DNA of 64,000 nt from positions 834,341 to 898,340 of the forward strand of contig JAFLVM010000001.1 of NCBI GenBank assembly GCA_022508305.1, given 5' to 3'. Source of the stretch: Clostridiales bacterium (GTDB lineage: Bacteria; Bacillota; Clostridia; Christensenellales; CAG-314). The translations under genes and the position numbers were made by a program. How positions within the stretch are numbered: position 1 is the first letter of the stretch; each line of letters opens with the position of its first letter. The notes beneath the pieces are model-generated. The model saw only the letters and a list, made by a program, of their open reading frames with translations, was not told where the DNA came from and did no database searches. Of this stretch, positions 16,308 through 26,300 are shown in pieces.

Positions 16308-16734
16308 AAAATGAGCATTTATTATCTCAAAAAAGTAAATTTTTCAATACGTGGCTGTGCTTTTATGCTAAATTACTCTGCGATGAAGTGAATATTATCA
16401 TTATAAAGCTTATCATTTTGACTAATGACAAGTTTATCAGGATAACAAATGTATGTAAGCGTGTGCAATTTATGTATTATGCGTGTCAATATTCAAACGT
16501 CATTATACGGCATATTTACCGAAATAAAGTAATTGAGAATCTTGCGCTGCCGCTAAAACAAGAAAAAACACTACTACAACGTTGATTTGCTCGGAGAAAT
16601 ACCATATATTGAGAAAAATTAAGCTGATTTTTCAAAAATATGTGCTACAAGCTTTGCAAGTACGCTTTTATTGGATTATTTCGTTGTAAGGATTGTTACT
16701 CAGTTATTGATTTATCTCGCCATTACGTATTTGT

Positions 16735-16750
16735 TGTTTCACGTGAAACA
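16735..16750. promoter_or_regulatory. parS site 1
   Basis: TGTTTCACGTGAAACA is a perfect palindrome and a perfect match to the Bacillus-type parS consensus TGTTNCACGTGAAACA. Binding and loading site for ParB. Confidence 0.92.
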
Positions 16751-17080
16751 CGCTGCAAACAAATTCCAAAACGAAATCGCTTAAACCTCTTTTTAATATA
16801 TAAATTCAATAATAAACAGGCGTTCCCTGTATTTAGACCGTGATTACGGTAAAATAAGTATGATTGCCGTTAACCTTCCGATAAATAATAGCACAACGGC
16901 ATGCAAGGGGGCTTTTACGCGCCAATATTTGCGAAAAAAGCTGCGCGCATACTTATCGCTGACAAAATTTCGTTCAAATGCGCTCATTGTTCCGTTTTGA
17001 AGGTAAAACAGCCTTTAATTAAAGTTCTATTGTAATTCGTGGCATATATGGCAATTAATTGTTTCGACATGGCTCGGAAT

Positions 17081-17096
17081 TGTTCCACGTGAAACA
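17081..17096. promoter_or_regulatory. parS site 2
   Basis: TGTTCCACGTGAAACA, an exact match to the parS consensus, 346 bp from site 1. Confidence 0.92.
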
Positions 17097-17189
17097 TACC
17101 GCCGTGCAAGAGAACATTTACAATTATTCTTTTTGGTGGGACGAATTTTACGGATAAATTACTAAGAAATACCCTCGGGGTTGTTTAAA

Positions 17190-17205
17190 CGTTTCACGTG
17201 AAACA
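17190..17205. promoter_or_regulatory. parS site 3 (one mismatch)
   Basis: CGTTTCACGTGAAACA differs from the consensus only in its first base; the 14-bp core is intact. 109 bp from site 2. Confidence 0.85.
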
Positions 17206-17597
17206 AAAATTTTTTAAAAAGCAAAACGGACCAATGCTGGCAAAATAGGCAACATAGAGCAATATATGACATACATATGCTATATAAATGATATATTTGG
17301 GGTGAATTTGTACTTGTAAATGGTTACAATCGGAATATTATAAAAAAACGTGTGTTTTTCATTTGAAATAATTTATTAAACTAAATCATTGTGCCATGCG
17401 CTTAACGTTTTTTTATAAATAGAGTTTGTGGTGGTAACATTAACGTTTCTTGTCTCAAAGTAGAAAAGAGAATATTAAAAGCATAACAGATTAATTAATT
17501 AACAGCGTATATCGGGTGGTTGCTTGAAATATTTGGAAATTTGTCATTTTCATGCTTTGTTAATGATTGTCAAAAAATATTCGCGTTGGTTCGAGAG

Positions 17598-17703
17598 CCT
17601 AAACCCAGTTCTGCGAAAAGCTGCATTGCGTTCGGTAGGTTCGCTCAGGTCGGAAGGGCGTTAGATGATTGCATCACGGAATAATGCATGTTGAGGTTTT
17701 TTT
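17598..17703 (+). ncRNA. Candidate structured RNA or relic in the gene-free region
   Basis: A GC-richer island within very AT-rich DNA. CCTAAAC (17598-17604) can pair with GTTGAGG (17690-17696, one mismatch), followed by seven T; inside, TGCAT (17670-17674) pairs with ATGCA (17684-17688). GGTTCGAGAGCC at 17588 can also form a hairpin. The segment CAGGTCGGAAGG superficially recalls the SRP RNA tip, but the companion AGCAGC side is absent. No known family is assigned. Confidence 0.25.
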
Positions 17704-17784
17704 GCTTGTTGTTCGGCTTGGACGGTGACTTTTGTGACGTTACTTTGATTTAAACGGTTAAAAAACATGATAATTTTGCATTAT

Positions 17785-17875
17785 GCTATAATATAGTTAT
17801 AACAACATATTATTTATATAAAGTTATAACAAAATACTATTATCTTATTTATGTTATTTATATATGTTTAGTGCG
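17785..17875. repeat. AT-rich tract with direct repeats
   Basis: AGTTATAACAA occurs at about 17795 and 17822, each followed by related runs of TATTATTTATATA and TTATTTATATATG. Nearly free of G and C over about 80 bp, so it would melt easily. This is the kind of sequence found at unwinding elements, but no DnaA boxes are adjacent. Confidence 0.35.
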
Positions 17876-18053
17876 TAAAACGTGTAGAAACGGGGGTGGT
17901 AGGCGGTAAATACAATTCAGTAACATTTTAGTACTTAACGTGCCTTGTCGCACAGTACAGTATATTTTATTTGTTTTGTTAGATATAAGCTTAAGGTTCG
18001 ATTTTTAGTGCAAAGCAGTGTTTTGACGGCAAGACTGCAAATTAACAAAAAAC

Positions 18054-18077
18054 AACCCGTGCACGGTGGCACGGGTT
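18054..18077 (-). terminator. Terminator of cvpA
   Basis: AACCCGTGC (18054-18062) pairs perfectly with GCACGGGTT (18069-18077). On the minus strand it is followed by GTTTTTTG. Confidence 0.8.
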
Positions 18078-18176
18078 ATTTGATAAATTTAATATTTCAA
18101 ATTAGAGTTAAATCTGTACCTTAAAAATATTTCCTAAAGCAATAGGCTGTAAACAGGCTCGTCGTGAAATCAGCGA

Positions 18177-18914
18177 TTAACCTACTACAAGCAGCTCCAT
18201 TCCGAGAATGTTTGCGACAAACGAACCTAAAACGTTGGTGCCGTGGAAGAAGGTTAGCAAGACTGAATTGTTGATTACGTCTACAAAGCCTTCCGCCAAG
18301 TCGGGAAGGAATTTAGCAAATACGATTTCGCCGGTGGTCAGCAGAACGCCGATTACAATGATGTACGTCCACAGCATTGACCAAACAAGACCGAAGATTT
18401 TATCAATGGACTTGAAAACTACAACGAGCGTAATCTTTTCAAGCAAGAACTTGATACCGAACAGTAGGTACTTGATAGCAAGGTAGAGGATTACCCACAT
18501 ACCAAACTCGCAAATTACGTTGACGACAGTCAATCCAAAGAAGTTGCCGATGGTCATTTCCAAATTCGTGCCACCCAGCATACCTTCCATGCGCCCATAA
18601 AATTGCTCTGCGTGACCGGAAAGAATACGCAAATAGTTGTCTGAAATGGTGGCTTGCAACGTTTCTACACTGTCGATTTGCACCGTGTAGAAATCTTTGG
18701 TAAACCAGCCTGCCGCTTTCGCTACAAAACCGTCGAGAATACCCGTTCCCACAATCAGCGGATAGATTATCGCCACGAGCGCAATACCGCCGATGATGGA
18801 AATCAAGCCTACTAAGGGACGCGAGAACTGTCTGCAAAAACCGCGAGCTAATCCGACAATCAATGCAATCAAAAACGCCAGTCCTATAACTACGTCAGCT
18901 ATAATTCCAAACAT
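18177..18914 (-). CDS. CvpA family membrane protein
   Basis: 245 residues from the ATG behind AGGAGG; a longer upstream frame has no ribosome binding site. Four or more membrane helices, with the CvpA-type start IADVVIGLAFLIALIVGLAR followed by GFCRQFSRPLVGLI, and a long extracytoplasmic loop (about 70-130). CvpA proteins are needed for colicin V production in E. coli; in Gram-positives a role at the envelope is poorly defined. Single-gene unit with its own terminator, pointing toward the parS region. Confidence 0.75.
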   Translation of the reverse strand: MFGIIADVVIGLAFLIALIVGLARGFCRQFSRPLVGLISIIGGIALVAIIYPLIVGTGILDGFVAKAAGWFTKDFYTVQIDSVETLQATISDNYLRILSGHAEQFYGRMEGMLGGTNLEMTIGNFFGLTVVNVICEFGMWVILYLAIKYLLFGIKFLLEKITLVVVFKSIDKIFGLVWSMLWTYIIVIGVLLTTGEIVFAKFLPDLAEGFVDVINNSVLLTFFHGTNVLGSFVANILGMELLVVG

Positions 18915-19282
18915 AAAACCTCCTAAAAATGAACTCTGTTCACCGTTTGTATTTGGTACTATAATATATATACAGTAAAATGATAACACAAGTTAACGAA
19001 AAAATAAAGTATTTTAGAAAAATTAAAACAATTATATATTTAGTTACTATAAGATACAAAACGAAACAAATATAAAACTCGACCGTGAGCAAAATATATG
19101 TATATATTGGCGTGTCTGAATGTTGCGCTAAGGGGCAAATTGCGGCATTTTCGACAAAAAAATTGTTAAAAAACGCAACTTGGGGGTAAAAAACACATAA
19201 AAAAAGGGTTCAAAGGCAACACTTACAAAAATGTTCGCCACATTTCCATATCTGCGCAGGAAAACGTGGCAAAGGAGACAAT
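18915..19282. other. Divergent intergenic region cvpA-yyaC
   Basis: 368 bases with the divergent starts of cvpA and yyaC. AT-rich at 18955-19110. A possible minus-strand -10 (TATATT) for cvpA lies near 18960-18970 with a poor -35. I see no clear sigma-F or sigma-G element for yyaC and no RNA gene. Confidence 0.4.
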
Positions 19283-19798
19283 ATGATAGAAGTAAGTGTA
19301 GACAACCCGACAGATTTGCAGAAAATAGCGACCGCGCTGCAAAGCAAAACGCAAGCTCAACCCGTTTACATGTGTATAGGCACGGAAAAGGTGTTTTCAG
19401 ACAGCCTCGGTCCGCGCGTGGGAACGCTTTTAAACGAAAGCATGCCCTACCCCTGCTTTGTGTACGGAATGCATGAGCAAAACATCACTGCGGAAAACCT
19501 TATGTACAGCTACAACTTTATCAAGACGTTGCACCCCAACAGCCCGATAGTGGTGATTGACGCAGCGGTGGGGTCCGTCGAGCAAATAGGCAAAATACAG
19601 CTGTCCGACGGCGGTATACTTCCCGGCGCTGCAACCAACAAGAATTTGCCCAGCATTGGCGACGTTGGCATAGTGGGTATCGTTGCGGAAAAGGGAATGG
19701 GGGACTTTTACACCCTCAACTCCGAAAAGGACAGGCTTGTTAGTAGGGTTGCGCGGTTTATCGCCGACGCTATTGTCATGTCAAATCAAACCGCCTGA
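19283..19798 (+). CDS. yyaC: Spore protease YyaC (GPR-like peptidase fold)
   Basis: 171 residues. Conserved blocks: CIGTEKVFSDSLGPRVGTLL, VYGMHEQNITAENL, VVIDAAVGSVEQIGKIQL, GGILPGAATNKNLPSIGD. YyaC proteins share the hydrogenase-maturation/GPR peptidase fold and are found in spore formers next to parAB-spo0J, as here. AAAGGAG ribosome binding site. The precise substrate is not known to me. Supports the view that this organism sporulates. Confidence 0.9.
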   Translation: MIEVSVDNPTDLQKIATALQSKTQAQPVYMCIGTEKVFSDSLGPRVGTLLNESMPYPCFVYGMHEQNITAENLMYSYNFIKTLHPNSPIVVIDAAVGSVEQIGKIQLSDGGILPGAATNKNLPSIGDVGIVGIVAEKGMGDFYTLNSEKDRLVSRVARFIADAIVMSNQTA

Positions 19799-19867
19799 GC
19801 AAAAACGAGGGGTGTTCAAGCCCGATTTCATAAGGGTAGAGTTACTTGGCTAAGGGCGCAGTTATAA

Positions 19868-19896
19868 TTGACAATTAGAATATATTATGCTAATAT
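19868..19896 (+). promoter_or_regulatory. Promoter of ftsH
   Basis: TTGACA (19868-19873), 17 bases, TAATAT (19891-19896), about 55 bases before the TTG start. Confidence 0.65.
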
Positions 19897-19952
19897 AACT
19901 AAAATAAAATAGAACACCCTACAAAATCATTTTTGCAGGAAGGAGAAATATT

Positions 19953-21887
19953 TTGGAACAAAAACGCAGAGGAATTATTTATATAGTAATTGCCGTCGTA
20001 CTCGTGGCAGCGCTGGGCATCATCTTGTGGCAGGTTTTGGGAAACGGCTCCGCGCAAATCAACGAGGCGCAGTTCTGGCAAAAATTCGATGACGAGGCGT
20101 ACCAATACGAAGAGGTGCACCTCAACATTTACAACGTCGTAGCCGTGTACAAATTCAACGGCAAAACGTACAGCGAAACCTTTGTCGTAGTAAGACGTGA
20201 CGCATTCGACACTGAAATGCAGCTTCGCTTGAAGGCGATTTACGAACAAAATCCCAACTCGGAATTTGTCTACGAGGTTGCCGATCCCAACGCCACGAGC
20301 TGGACGGATTACATCATGCCGGCGTTGTGGATTGGACTCATCATATTGATGGCGGTAATAATGTTCCGTCAAATTGCCCGTCAAAACAATCAAAACATAG
20401 ACTTCGGTCGCTCCAAGGCGCGCGTTGTGCAAAACATCAAGATTCGTTTTAGCGACGTCGCCGGCGCTGAGGAAGAAAAGGAAGAGCTCCAAGAAATTAT
20501 AGACTTCTTGAAAGACCCGCGCAAATTCAGCGACATAGGCGCAAGAATCCCCAAGGGCGTGCTGCTCGTAGGTCCTCCGGGAACGGGTAAAACGTTGTTT
20601 GCCAAAGCCGTTGCAGGCGAGGCGGGAGTACCCTTCTTCTCCATGAGCGGTTCCGACTTCGTGGAAATGTTCGTCGGCGTAGGCGCAAGCCGCGTAAGAG
20701 ATTTGTTCGACCAAGCAAAACGCAACATGCCCTGCATCATCTTCATTGACGAAATTGACGCGGTAGGCCGTCAGCGTGGCGCAGGCTTGGGCGGCGGTCA
20801 CGACGAGAGAGAGCAAACGCTTAACCAACTGCTCGTTGAAATGGACGGCTTTGAAACAAGTACTAACATCATCGTAATGGCGGCAACCAACCGCGCGGAC
20901 ATTCTCGACCCCGCATTGCTCCGCCCCGGACGTTTCGACAGACAAATTTACGTCAACCGTCCCGACGTGCGCGGACGTGAGGCGATTTTGAAGGTTCACG
21001 CTCGCAAAAAGCCCATCGGTCCCGACGTCAACTTCCGCACGGTTGCCCGCATAACGGCAGGCTTCACGGGCGCAGACTTGGAAAACCTTTTGAATGAGGC
21101 TGCAATACTGGCGGTACGTGAAGGCCGCAAAGTCATCACAATGGCTGACGTCAACGAAGGTATCAACAAAGTGGTAATGGGTCCGCAAAAGAAGTCGCGC
21201 CTCGTTACCGAACCGGACAAGCGCATCACCGCCTACCACGAATCGGGTCACGCAATTCTTGCTTGCAGCTTGAAATATTGCGACCCCGTTCACGAAGTAA
21301 CCATAATCCCACGCGGAATGGCGGCAGGCTACACGATGACCCGCCCCGAAAACGACAACAGTCACATTACCAAGCAACAGCTGCTGGACGAGATAACTAT
21401 GACCTTGGGCGGCAGAGTTGCGGAAGAGTTGATTATCAAGAACATCAGCAGCGGCGCAAGCGGCGACATCAAGTCCCTAACGGAGCGCGCTCGCAGAATG
21501 GTTACCGAATGGGGTATGAGCGACAGAATCGGTCCGCTGTTCTACGGTAGCGAAGGTGAAGTTTTCGTAGGCAAAAATTATCAAACGGAAAAGAGCTACT
21601 CCGAGGAAATTGCCAACGTAATCGACGAAGAGGTACGCGACATTGTGGAAAGCTGCCACAAGCGCGCAACGGAAATACTTTCTTCCAAGATAGACGTTTT
21701 GCACAACATGGCTCGCGTTTTGGTGGAAAAGGAAACAATCCACACCGAGGAAGTAGACATGCTAATGCAAGGCAAGTCGGTAGAGGAAGTAGTGGCGTTT
21801 ATGGATTCTCGCGAGAACGGTTCAACGCCCGTAGCTCCCGCGAACACCAGTTCCGACGGCAAATCGGACGGCGACGAAGCAAAATAA
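19953..21887 (+). CDS. ftsH: ATP-dependent zinc metalloprotease FtsH
   Basis: 644 residues from a TTG behind AGGAAGGAG. Two N-terminal membrane helices (about 7-27 and 110-130) flank an extracytoplasmic domain. AAA+ domain: [19 protein letters not shown] (Walker A), [15 protein letters not shown] (Walker B), second region of homology RPGRFDRQI. Zinc protease motif HESGH. It degrades membrane and short-lived cytoplasmic proteins. Single gene with a bidirectional terminator. Confidence 0.97.
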   Translation: MEQKRRGIIYIVIAVVLVAALGIILWQVLGNGSAQINEAQFWQKFDDEAYQYEEVHLNIYNVVAVYKFNGKTYSETFVVVRRDAFDTEMQLRLKAIYEQNPNSEFVYEVADPNATSWTDYIMPALWIGLIILMAVIMFRQIARQNNQNIDFGRSKARVVQNIKIRFSDVAGAEEEKEELQEIIDFLKDPRKFSDIGARIPKGVLLVGPPGTGKTLFAKAVAGEAGVPFFSMSGSDFVEMFVGVGASRVRDLFDQAKRNMPCIIFIDEIDAVGRQRGAGLGGGHDEREQTLNQLLVEMDGFETSTNIIVMAATNRADILDPALLRPGRFDRQIYVNRPDVRGREAILKVHARKKPIGPDVNFRTVARITAGFTGADLENLLNEAAILAVREGRKVITMADVNEGINKVVMGPQKKSRLVTEPDKRITAYHESGHAILACSLKYCDPVHEVTIIPRGMAAGYTMTRPENDNSHITKQQLLDEITMTLGGRVAEELIIKNISSGASGDIKSLTERARRMVTEWGMSDRIGPLFYGSEGEVFVGKNYQTEKSYSEEIANVIDEEVRDIVESCHKRATEILSSKIDVLHNMARVLVEKETIHTEEVDMLMQGKSVEEVVAFMDSRENGSTPVAPANTSSDGKSDGDEAK

Positions 21888-21934
21888 TAAACGGTAATCC
21901 GCAGCAAAAAATTAAAAATACAACTAAGTATAAG

Positions 21935-21965
21935 AAAAGACCCTTGTAAAAAACGAGGGTCTTTT
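21935..21965. terminator. Bidirectional terminator ftsH / lipoprotein
   Basis: AAAAGACCCT (21935-21944) pairs perfectly with AGGGTCTTTT (21956-21965) between convergent genes. Confidence 0.8.
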
Positions 21966-21983
21966 GTTTAGGTTATTTAGTTT

Positions 21984-23159
21984 TTATTCGCCTTGAGGTT
22001 CTTCAACTTTGGGAGTCAACGCTTGCCAGATAGCGCTCCAGTCAACGATGTTTTCCTCGTTGGAATACTCTATTTCGTAGGACAGGTAGCCTACGCGGAA
22101 GTGTATCGTCGTCAGTTTTGCGCGGGTCACCGTGCTGATAGTCGTTTGGTCTTCTTTAACCGTTTGCGGTACGTTGTCCTGCTGCATGAATGCGTTGCCG
22201 CCAATGGTTACTGCAACGGAGTTGACGGTAGTGAACAGCTTTTGCTCGGGGTCAACGTCGGGGTTGGTGAGAATCACTCTGTCTTGATAGGTGTAGCCGT
22301 TGAAGCTTGCTGCTTGGGTTTTTCCCGTCAGTGGGTCGAACACGTAGGCGGAGTGGTTGTCCTGCAAGCTGCCTTCCGTCTTGCTGAGGCTTCTCACGTA
22401 CATCAGAATTTGGTTCGAGTCTATCAGCTTGACGTTGGAACTGCTTTTCAATTCGTAGGTAACGGGTTCTTCGTTTCCCACCGTAACCGTAGCGGTGGGT
22501 TTCTTTTCCTTAAAGTTGTAGGTAGTGGAAACGTCGTATTTGGTGACTTGACGGTGCGCCTTACCAATGTAAAATCCGACAACATTCGTGCTCGAACTGA
22601 TGGGCTGTTGCGTCTGATTTATAAATTCCACTACGGTTGTGGTTGTGGATTTCAACACTATGTTTTTGTCGTCGTTTACCAGTCCTGCAGGAATTTCCTC
22701 CGACGGAGCTTTAACTAAATCAAGCTCTTGCCACTCAGTCAAATCTACAGTTTCGCCCTGTACGGTGGATTGAAGCATATATTGTAGGTACAGCACTTGT
22801 TCGCCTGTGACTACGCACCTGCCCGTTGCGTCCGACTTCGTATCAATGGTGAGAGTGTAGGTTCCGTCCACTTTGACGGGCATGACCTCGTCCTTTGACG
22901 CGAGGCTCTCGCCGGCGATTGCTTTGTCCTTGCGGTAGCTTGATTTTGAGTTACTTGTCAGTTCACCTTTTTCATCGTAGGTGGCAAAGTACATTGAATT
23001 GTTTTCACCAATCCTTATGTCCGCAAGAGTGATGCGGAATACGTGTTTTTCCTTGTACCATCTCACGTCCGCCGTGGTTGCTTCAGGTTGGTTGCACGCC
23101 GCAAGCAGAACTGTGGCTACAAGCAGCAGGAGTAAAAGTAGCGCTAATTTTCTTTTCAT
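21984..23159 (-). CDS. Lipoprotein of unknown function
   Basis: 391 residues from MKRKLALL behind GGAG. Lipobox VLLAAC, then a Thr/Ser-rich, beta-rich mature part without cysteines or repeats that I can assign to a family. The C-terminal end is acidic and Pro-rich (TPKVEEPQGE). Predicted to be anchored on the outer face of the membrane. Single gene. Confidence 0.65.
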   Translation of the reverse strand: MKRKLALLLLLLLVATVLLAACNQPEATTADVRWYKEKHVFRITLADIRIGENNSMYFATYDEKGELTSNSKSSYRKDKAIAGESLASKDEVMPVKVDGTYTLTIDTKSDATGRCVVTGEQVLYLQYMLQSTVQGETVDLTEWQELDLVKAPSEEIPAGLVNDDKNIVLKSTTTTVVEFINQTQQPISSSTNVVGFYIGKAHRQVTKYDVSTTYNFKEKKPTATVTVGNEEPVTYELKSSSNVKLIDSNQILMYVRSLSKTEGSLQDNHSAYVFDPLTGKTQAASFNGYTYQDRVILTNPDVDPEQKLFTTVNSVAVTIGGNAFMQQDNVPQTVKEDQTTISTVTRAKLTTIHFRVGYLSYEIEYSNEENIVDWSAIWQALTPKVEEPQGE

Positions 23160-23377
23160 AACAACTCCATTTAATATGACAATAGCTGTCAAAACGTTAG
23201 TAACTAATAGTATAACATATATTTAGTAAGATTGCCAACTGTTATTTAAAAATATAATTTACGTACTGCAAGTAAAAAAGCTTTAGCTACTGCAAACTTG
23301 AATGTCGTAGAGTTCTCGTCACGTTCCAACGCTACCGTTTATAGCACATTCTCAATCCTTGCCAATGGGAGTGAAAA

Positions 23378-23398
23378 ATGATATACTATACAAAATGA
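23378..23398 (+). CDS. Possible six-codon leader peptide coupled to addB
   Basis: GGGAG (23367-23371) sits six bases before an ATG whose frame reads MIYYTK and stops at TGA 23396-23398. That TGA overlaps the addB ATG (ATGA). The addB start has no ribosome binding site of its own, so translation re-initiation from this mini-frame is plausible. An alternative is a leaderless addB message from the TATACT at 23382. Confidence 0.35.
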   Translation: MIYYTK

Positions 23399-26300
23399 TT
23401 ACTATATACAAAACAAATTCTATGGCGGATGCGTCGCGCTACGTTACGGACGTAATCAGCAGGGTTGACAAGAGCAACCTTGCCGTTTCGCACACCGTAA
23501 TCGTTCCCGACAGAGCATCGCTTGAGGCGGAACGCGCTCTTCTTCACGCTGTGGGCGGCAGCTTTAACACTCAGGTCAAGACTTTTCGACGTCTTGCCGC
23601 CGACGTGTTGCCCAAGTACGACTACCTGTCCAAGCAAGCGGGCATAATGGCGCTGTCAGGCATTATCAAGGACTGCAGGGAGCAACTGACCTGCTTTGTC
23701 AAGGGTGTAGACACCGCCGGATTTGTGGAAAGCATGTACGACACCATCAGCATGATGAAGTATTGCAGGATTTCCCCCAAAATGCTACTGAATGCCGATC
23801 TGCCCAAGAGCGTCAAGGGCAAAGCCAAGGACGTAGCCACACTGTATCAGGCATATCTGGACTACACGGACGGTCGCTTTATCGACTCGGCGGACAAGTT
23901 GGATTTGCTGTGTGAAAGTATCGCGCAAACGGATTTTGCCAAAAATTCCTACTACTATTTGTACGACTTTGACAACTTTTCCACGCAGGAGCTTGCGCTT
24001 GTGGAACAGCTCATGTTGAAGAGCCGCGGCGTAGTCGTCGCCTGCTGCGTTGGCAAATCCTACAAGGACAAACACCTGTACCTTGACGACATTTACCAAG
24101 GAGTAATGGGTATTTGCAAGCGTAACGGCATAACGCCCAACGTCGTAGAGGGGGAAGCGTACAAGAGCAAATGCGGGCAGCAAATAGGAAAACACCTCTA
24201 CCGCTACGACAGTGTAAAGCCTGTTGAGATCGGCGACTTTGCGGAAATTTTCCGCGGTGACAGTCGCGTCAACGAGGTGTACGCTTTGGCGTGTCGCGTG
24301 CAGCAGTACGTGAGAAGCGGCGGACGGTTCAAAGATATTTACGTCGTAACGAGCGACGTTCAAAAGTACTCTAACGCCATTTCAACCATTTTCCCGCAGT
24401 TTGAAATACCCTATTTTTGTGACAGACAGTTTGCCTTATCAGACCACCCCTACGCGCGGTTCGTGATAGATTATCTCACGCTGTGCAAGAACAACGGCAA
24501 GCTTAGCAGCGTGCTGTTTTTTGTCAAAAATTATCTATTTTGCGGAAGCTTCGATGGAAATTTAAGTCAAAACGACGACGTATTTTTGTTTGAAAATTAC
24601 TGTTTGAAGTACAACGTGTCCTACCGCTATGACAGCTTTACTTTGGGAAAACAGGAACCCTTCTACGAACAGGCAAATTGCTTTAGAAAACGCTTTAACG
24701 CCCTGTTTAAGCGGGTTAAAGCTCCCGAGTGCGCAACTGTGTCCGAATACGTCAGCTTGATACGCAGGTTGATTGAGGTTGCAGAGCTGAACAAACGCAA
24801 CGACGCTTTTGCTGCCGAACAAGCAGCAGTTGGGCTGTCATTTGAAGCCAAGGTTACTGCTCAAGCTCAAGAAAAATTCGAAAGCGTACTTCTTCAGGCG
24901 GAAAGCGTTTTGGGCAACAGGACAGTCAAGCTGGACGAATTTATCAAGACCTTGACGGCAGGAGTTGCATCCGTCAAAATTTCCGTAATTCCCGTGTACA
25001 ATGATTGCGTAATTTTTGCCAACATGGCGAAGGCGCGCAAGCACGATATTAAATTCCTTGCTTTGCTTGGAGCAAACAACGGCGCAATGCCTATCGTAAA
25101 AGGCGACAGCAAATTGCTCACCGACCGCAACATTACCGACCTTGTGAACGCGGGCGTAAACGTTGAGCCGCTCATCTTTACCGAAAATAGGCGCGAGCGT
25201 TTCAGCCTGTTCCAACTGCTGCTTGAGCCTTCGGACAAGCTGTACGTATCCTACGCATCGGCGGACGGCAGCGACAGCCTGTTACCGTCATCCTTCGTCA
25301 ATGAACTTGGCGCGCTGTTCACCTCGAAAGGTAAAATGCTCGTTGCAAGCGACAAGGTTGACGACGGCGTGTACACCGAGAAGCAAGCCATTGCCAAGGC
25401 GGTACTTTGCGACAGGCGTTTGCAGGATTGTCAAAAAGTGGACTTGCCGTCATTTGCGGCGTTGAAGCAGAAATTCGGCAACGTAATTGAAAAGTACCAA
25501 TTTGTCAAGGATGGCAAAAAGGTTGCCGTCGAACGCGGCGACGAGCTGTATCTCAAAAATTCCAAAACAAGCGTCAGTCAGCTGACGGACTTTTTCAAAT
25601 GTCCCTACCGCTTTTTTGCGCAGTACGGGCTGAACGTAAAGCCCCGTCCTGTGGCGGAATTGAAATCTGCCGATTTGGGTAACGTTCTGCACGCCGTATT
25701 GGAAACCTACGTGAGAGACATGGACTTGAACGAAAGCGACGAGGTTACGGAGCAAAAGGCGGAAAAGTGGTTTGAAGAAGCTATGCGCGACGACTTTTAC
25801 CGCGGAATGCGCCAAGACCCGAAAATGGTGGGCGTGCTGACCCAACTCAAAGCGGAAAGTATACGCATGTGCAAGGTTGTTAAATCGCAGCTTAGCAGTT
25901 CCAACTTCACAAATTTGGCTACGGAGTTGGCTTTCGGTGGTAGCAGCGAGCTTCCGCCCGTCGTGGTGGCGTTTTCCGGCGGTCAATTCTCACTCGTGGG
26001 TAAAATCGACAGAGTAGACGTCAAGGACGGACGGTTCGTGGTGATAGACTACAAGAGCGGCTCCTCTGCGGCAAGCTACAGCGAAGAGGAATTGTACGTC
26101 GGACACAAAATGCAGCTACCCGTGTACGTACGGGCGGTGGAGCAGACTTACGGCTTGCGCCCTGCGGGATTCTACTACTTCAACATGCACGACAACTTTA
26201 CCGACCTCAACAGCGACAAAGTGTACGTCTACAACGGCAGAACGCTCAACGACGTGGAAATTGCCAAGGACATTGATGCAAATCTGTCAAGCGGCAGGAG

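Larger units (their letters stand above)
15959..18053. other. 2.1-kb AT-rich gene-free centromere region, possibly near oriC
   Basis: No reading frame here has a credible start, ribosome binding site and family. The region holds three parS or parS-like sites, short GTTCATT repeats, an AT-rich direct-repeat tract and a GC-richer island. I looked for DnaA boxes (TTATNCACA, both strands) and saw none with fewer than one mismatch. It is flanked by terminators, so it is silent intergenic DNA between two transcription units. It could be the origin-proximal centromere alone, or include an origin with divergent DnaA boxes. Confidence 0.6.

Noticed and set aside
16388..16843. Two short frames (65 and 67 codons) in the parS region
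   Set aside because: One spans a parS site, neither has a ribosome binding site, and their composition follows the AT-rich background.
17630..17670. Resemblance of CAGGTCGGAAGG to the SRP RNA tip
   Set aside because: The obligatory opposite strand of the symmetric loop (AGCAGC) and the long flanking helix are missing.
18926..18945. LexA-like TGAAC-TCT-GTTCA before cvpA
   Set aside because: The Gram-positive LexA box needs four bases between the GAAC and GTTC arms; here there are three, and cvpA is not a usual SOS gene.
19899..21377. A 492-codon open frame on the minus strand
   Set aside because: It lies wholly antisense to ftsH, whose frame has every family motif. The antisense product has a biased, non-protein-like composition and no ribosome binding site.
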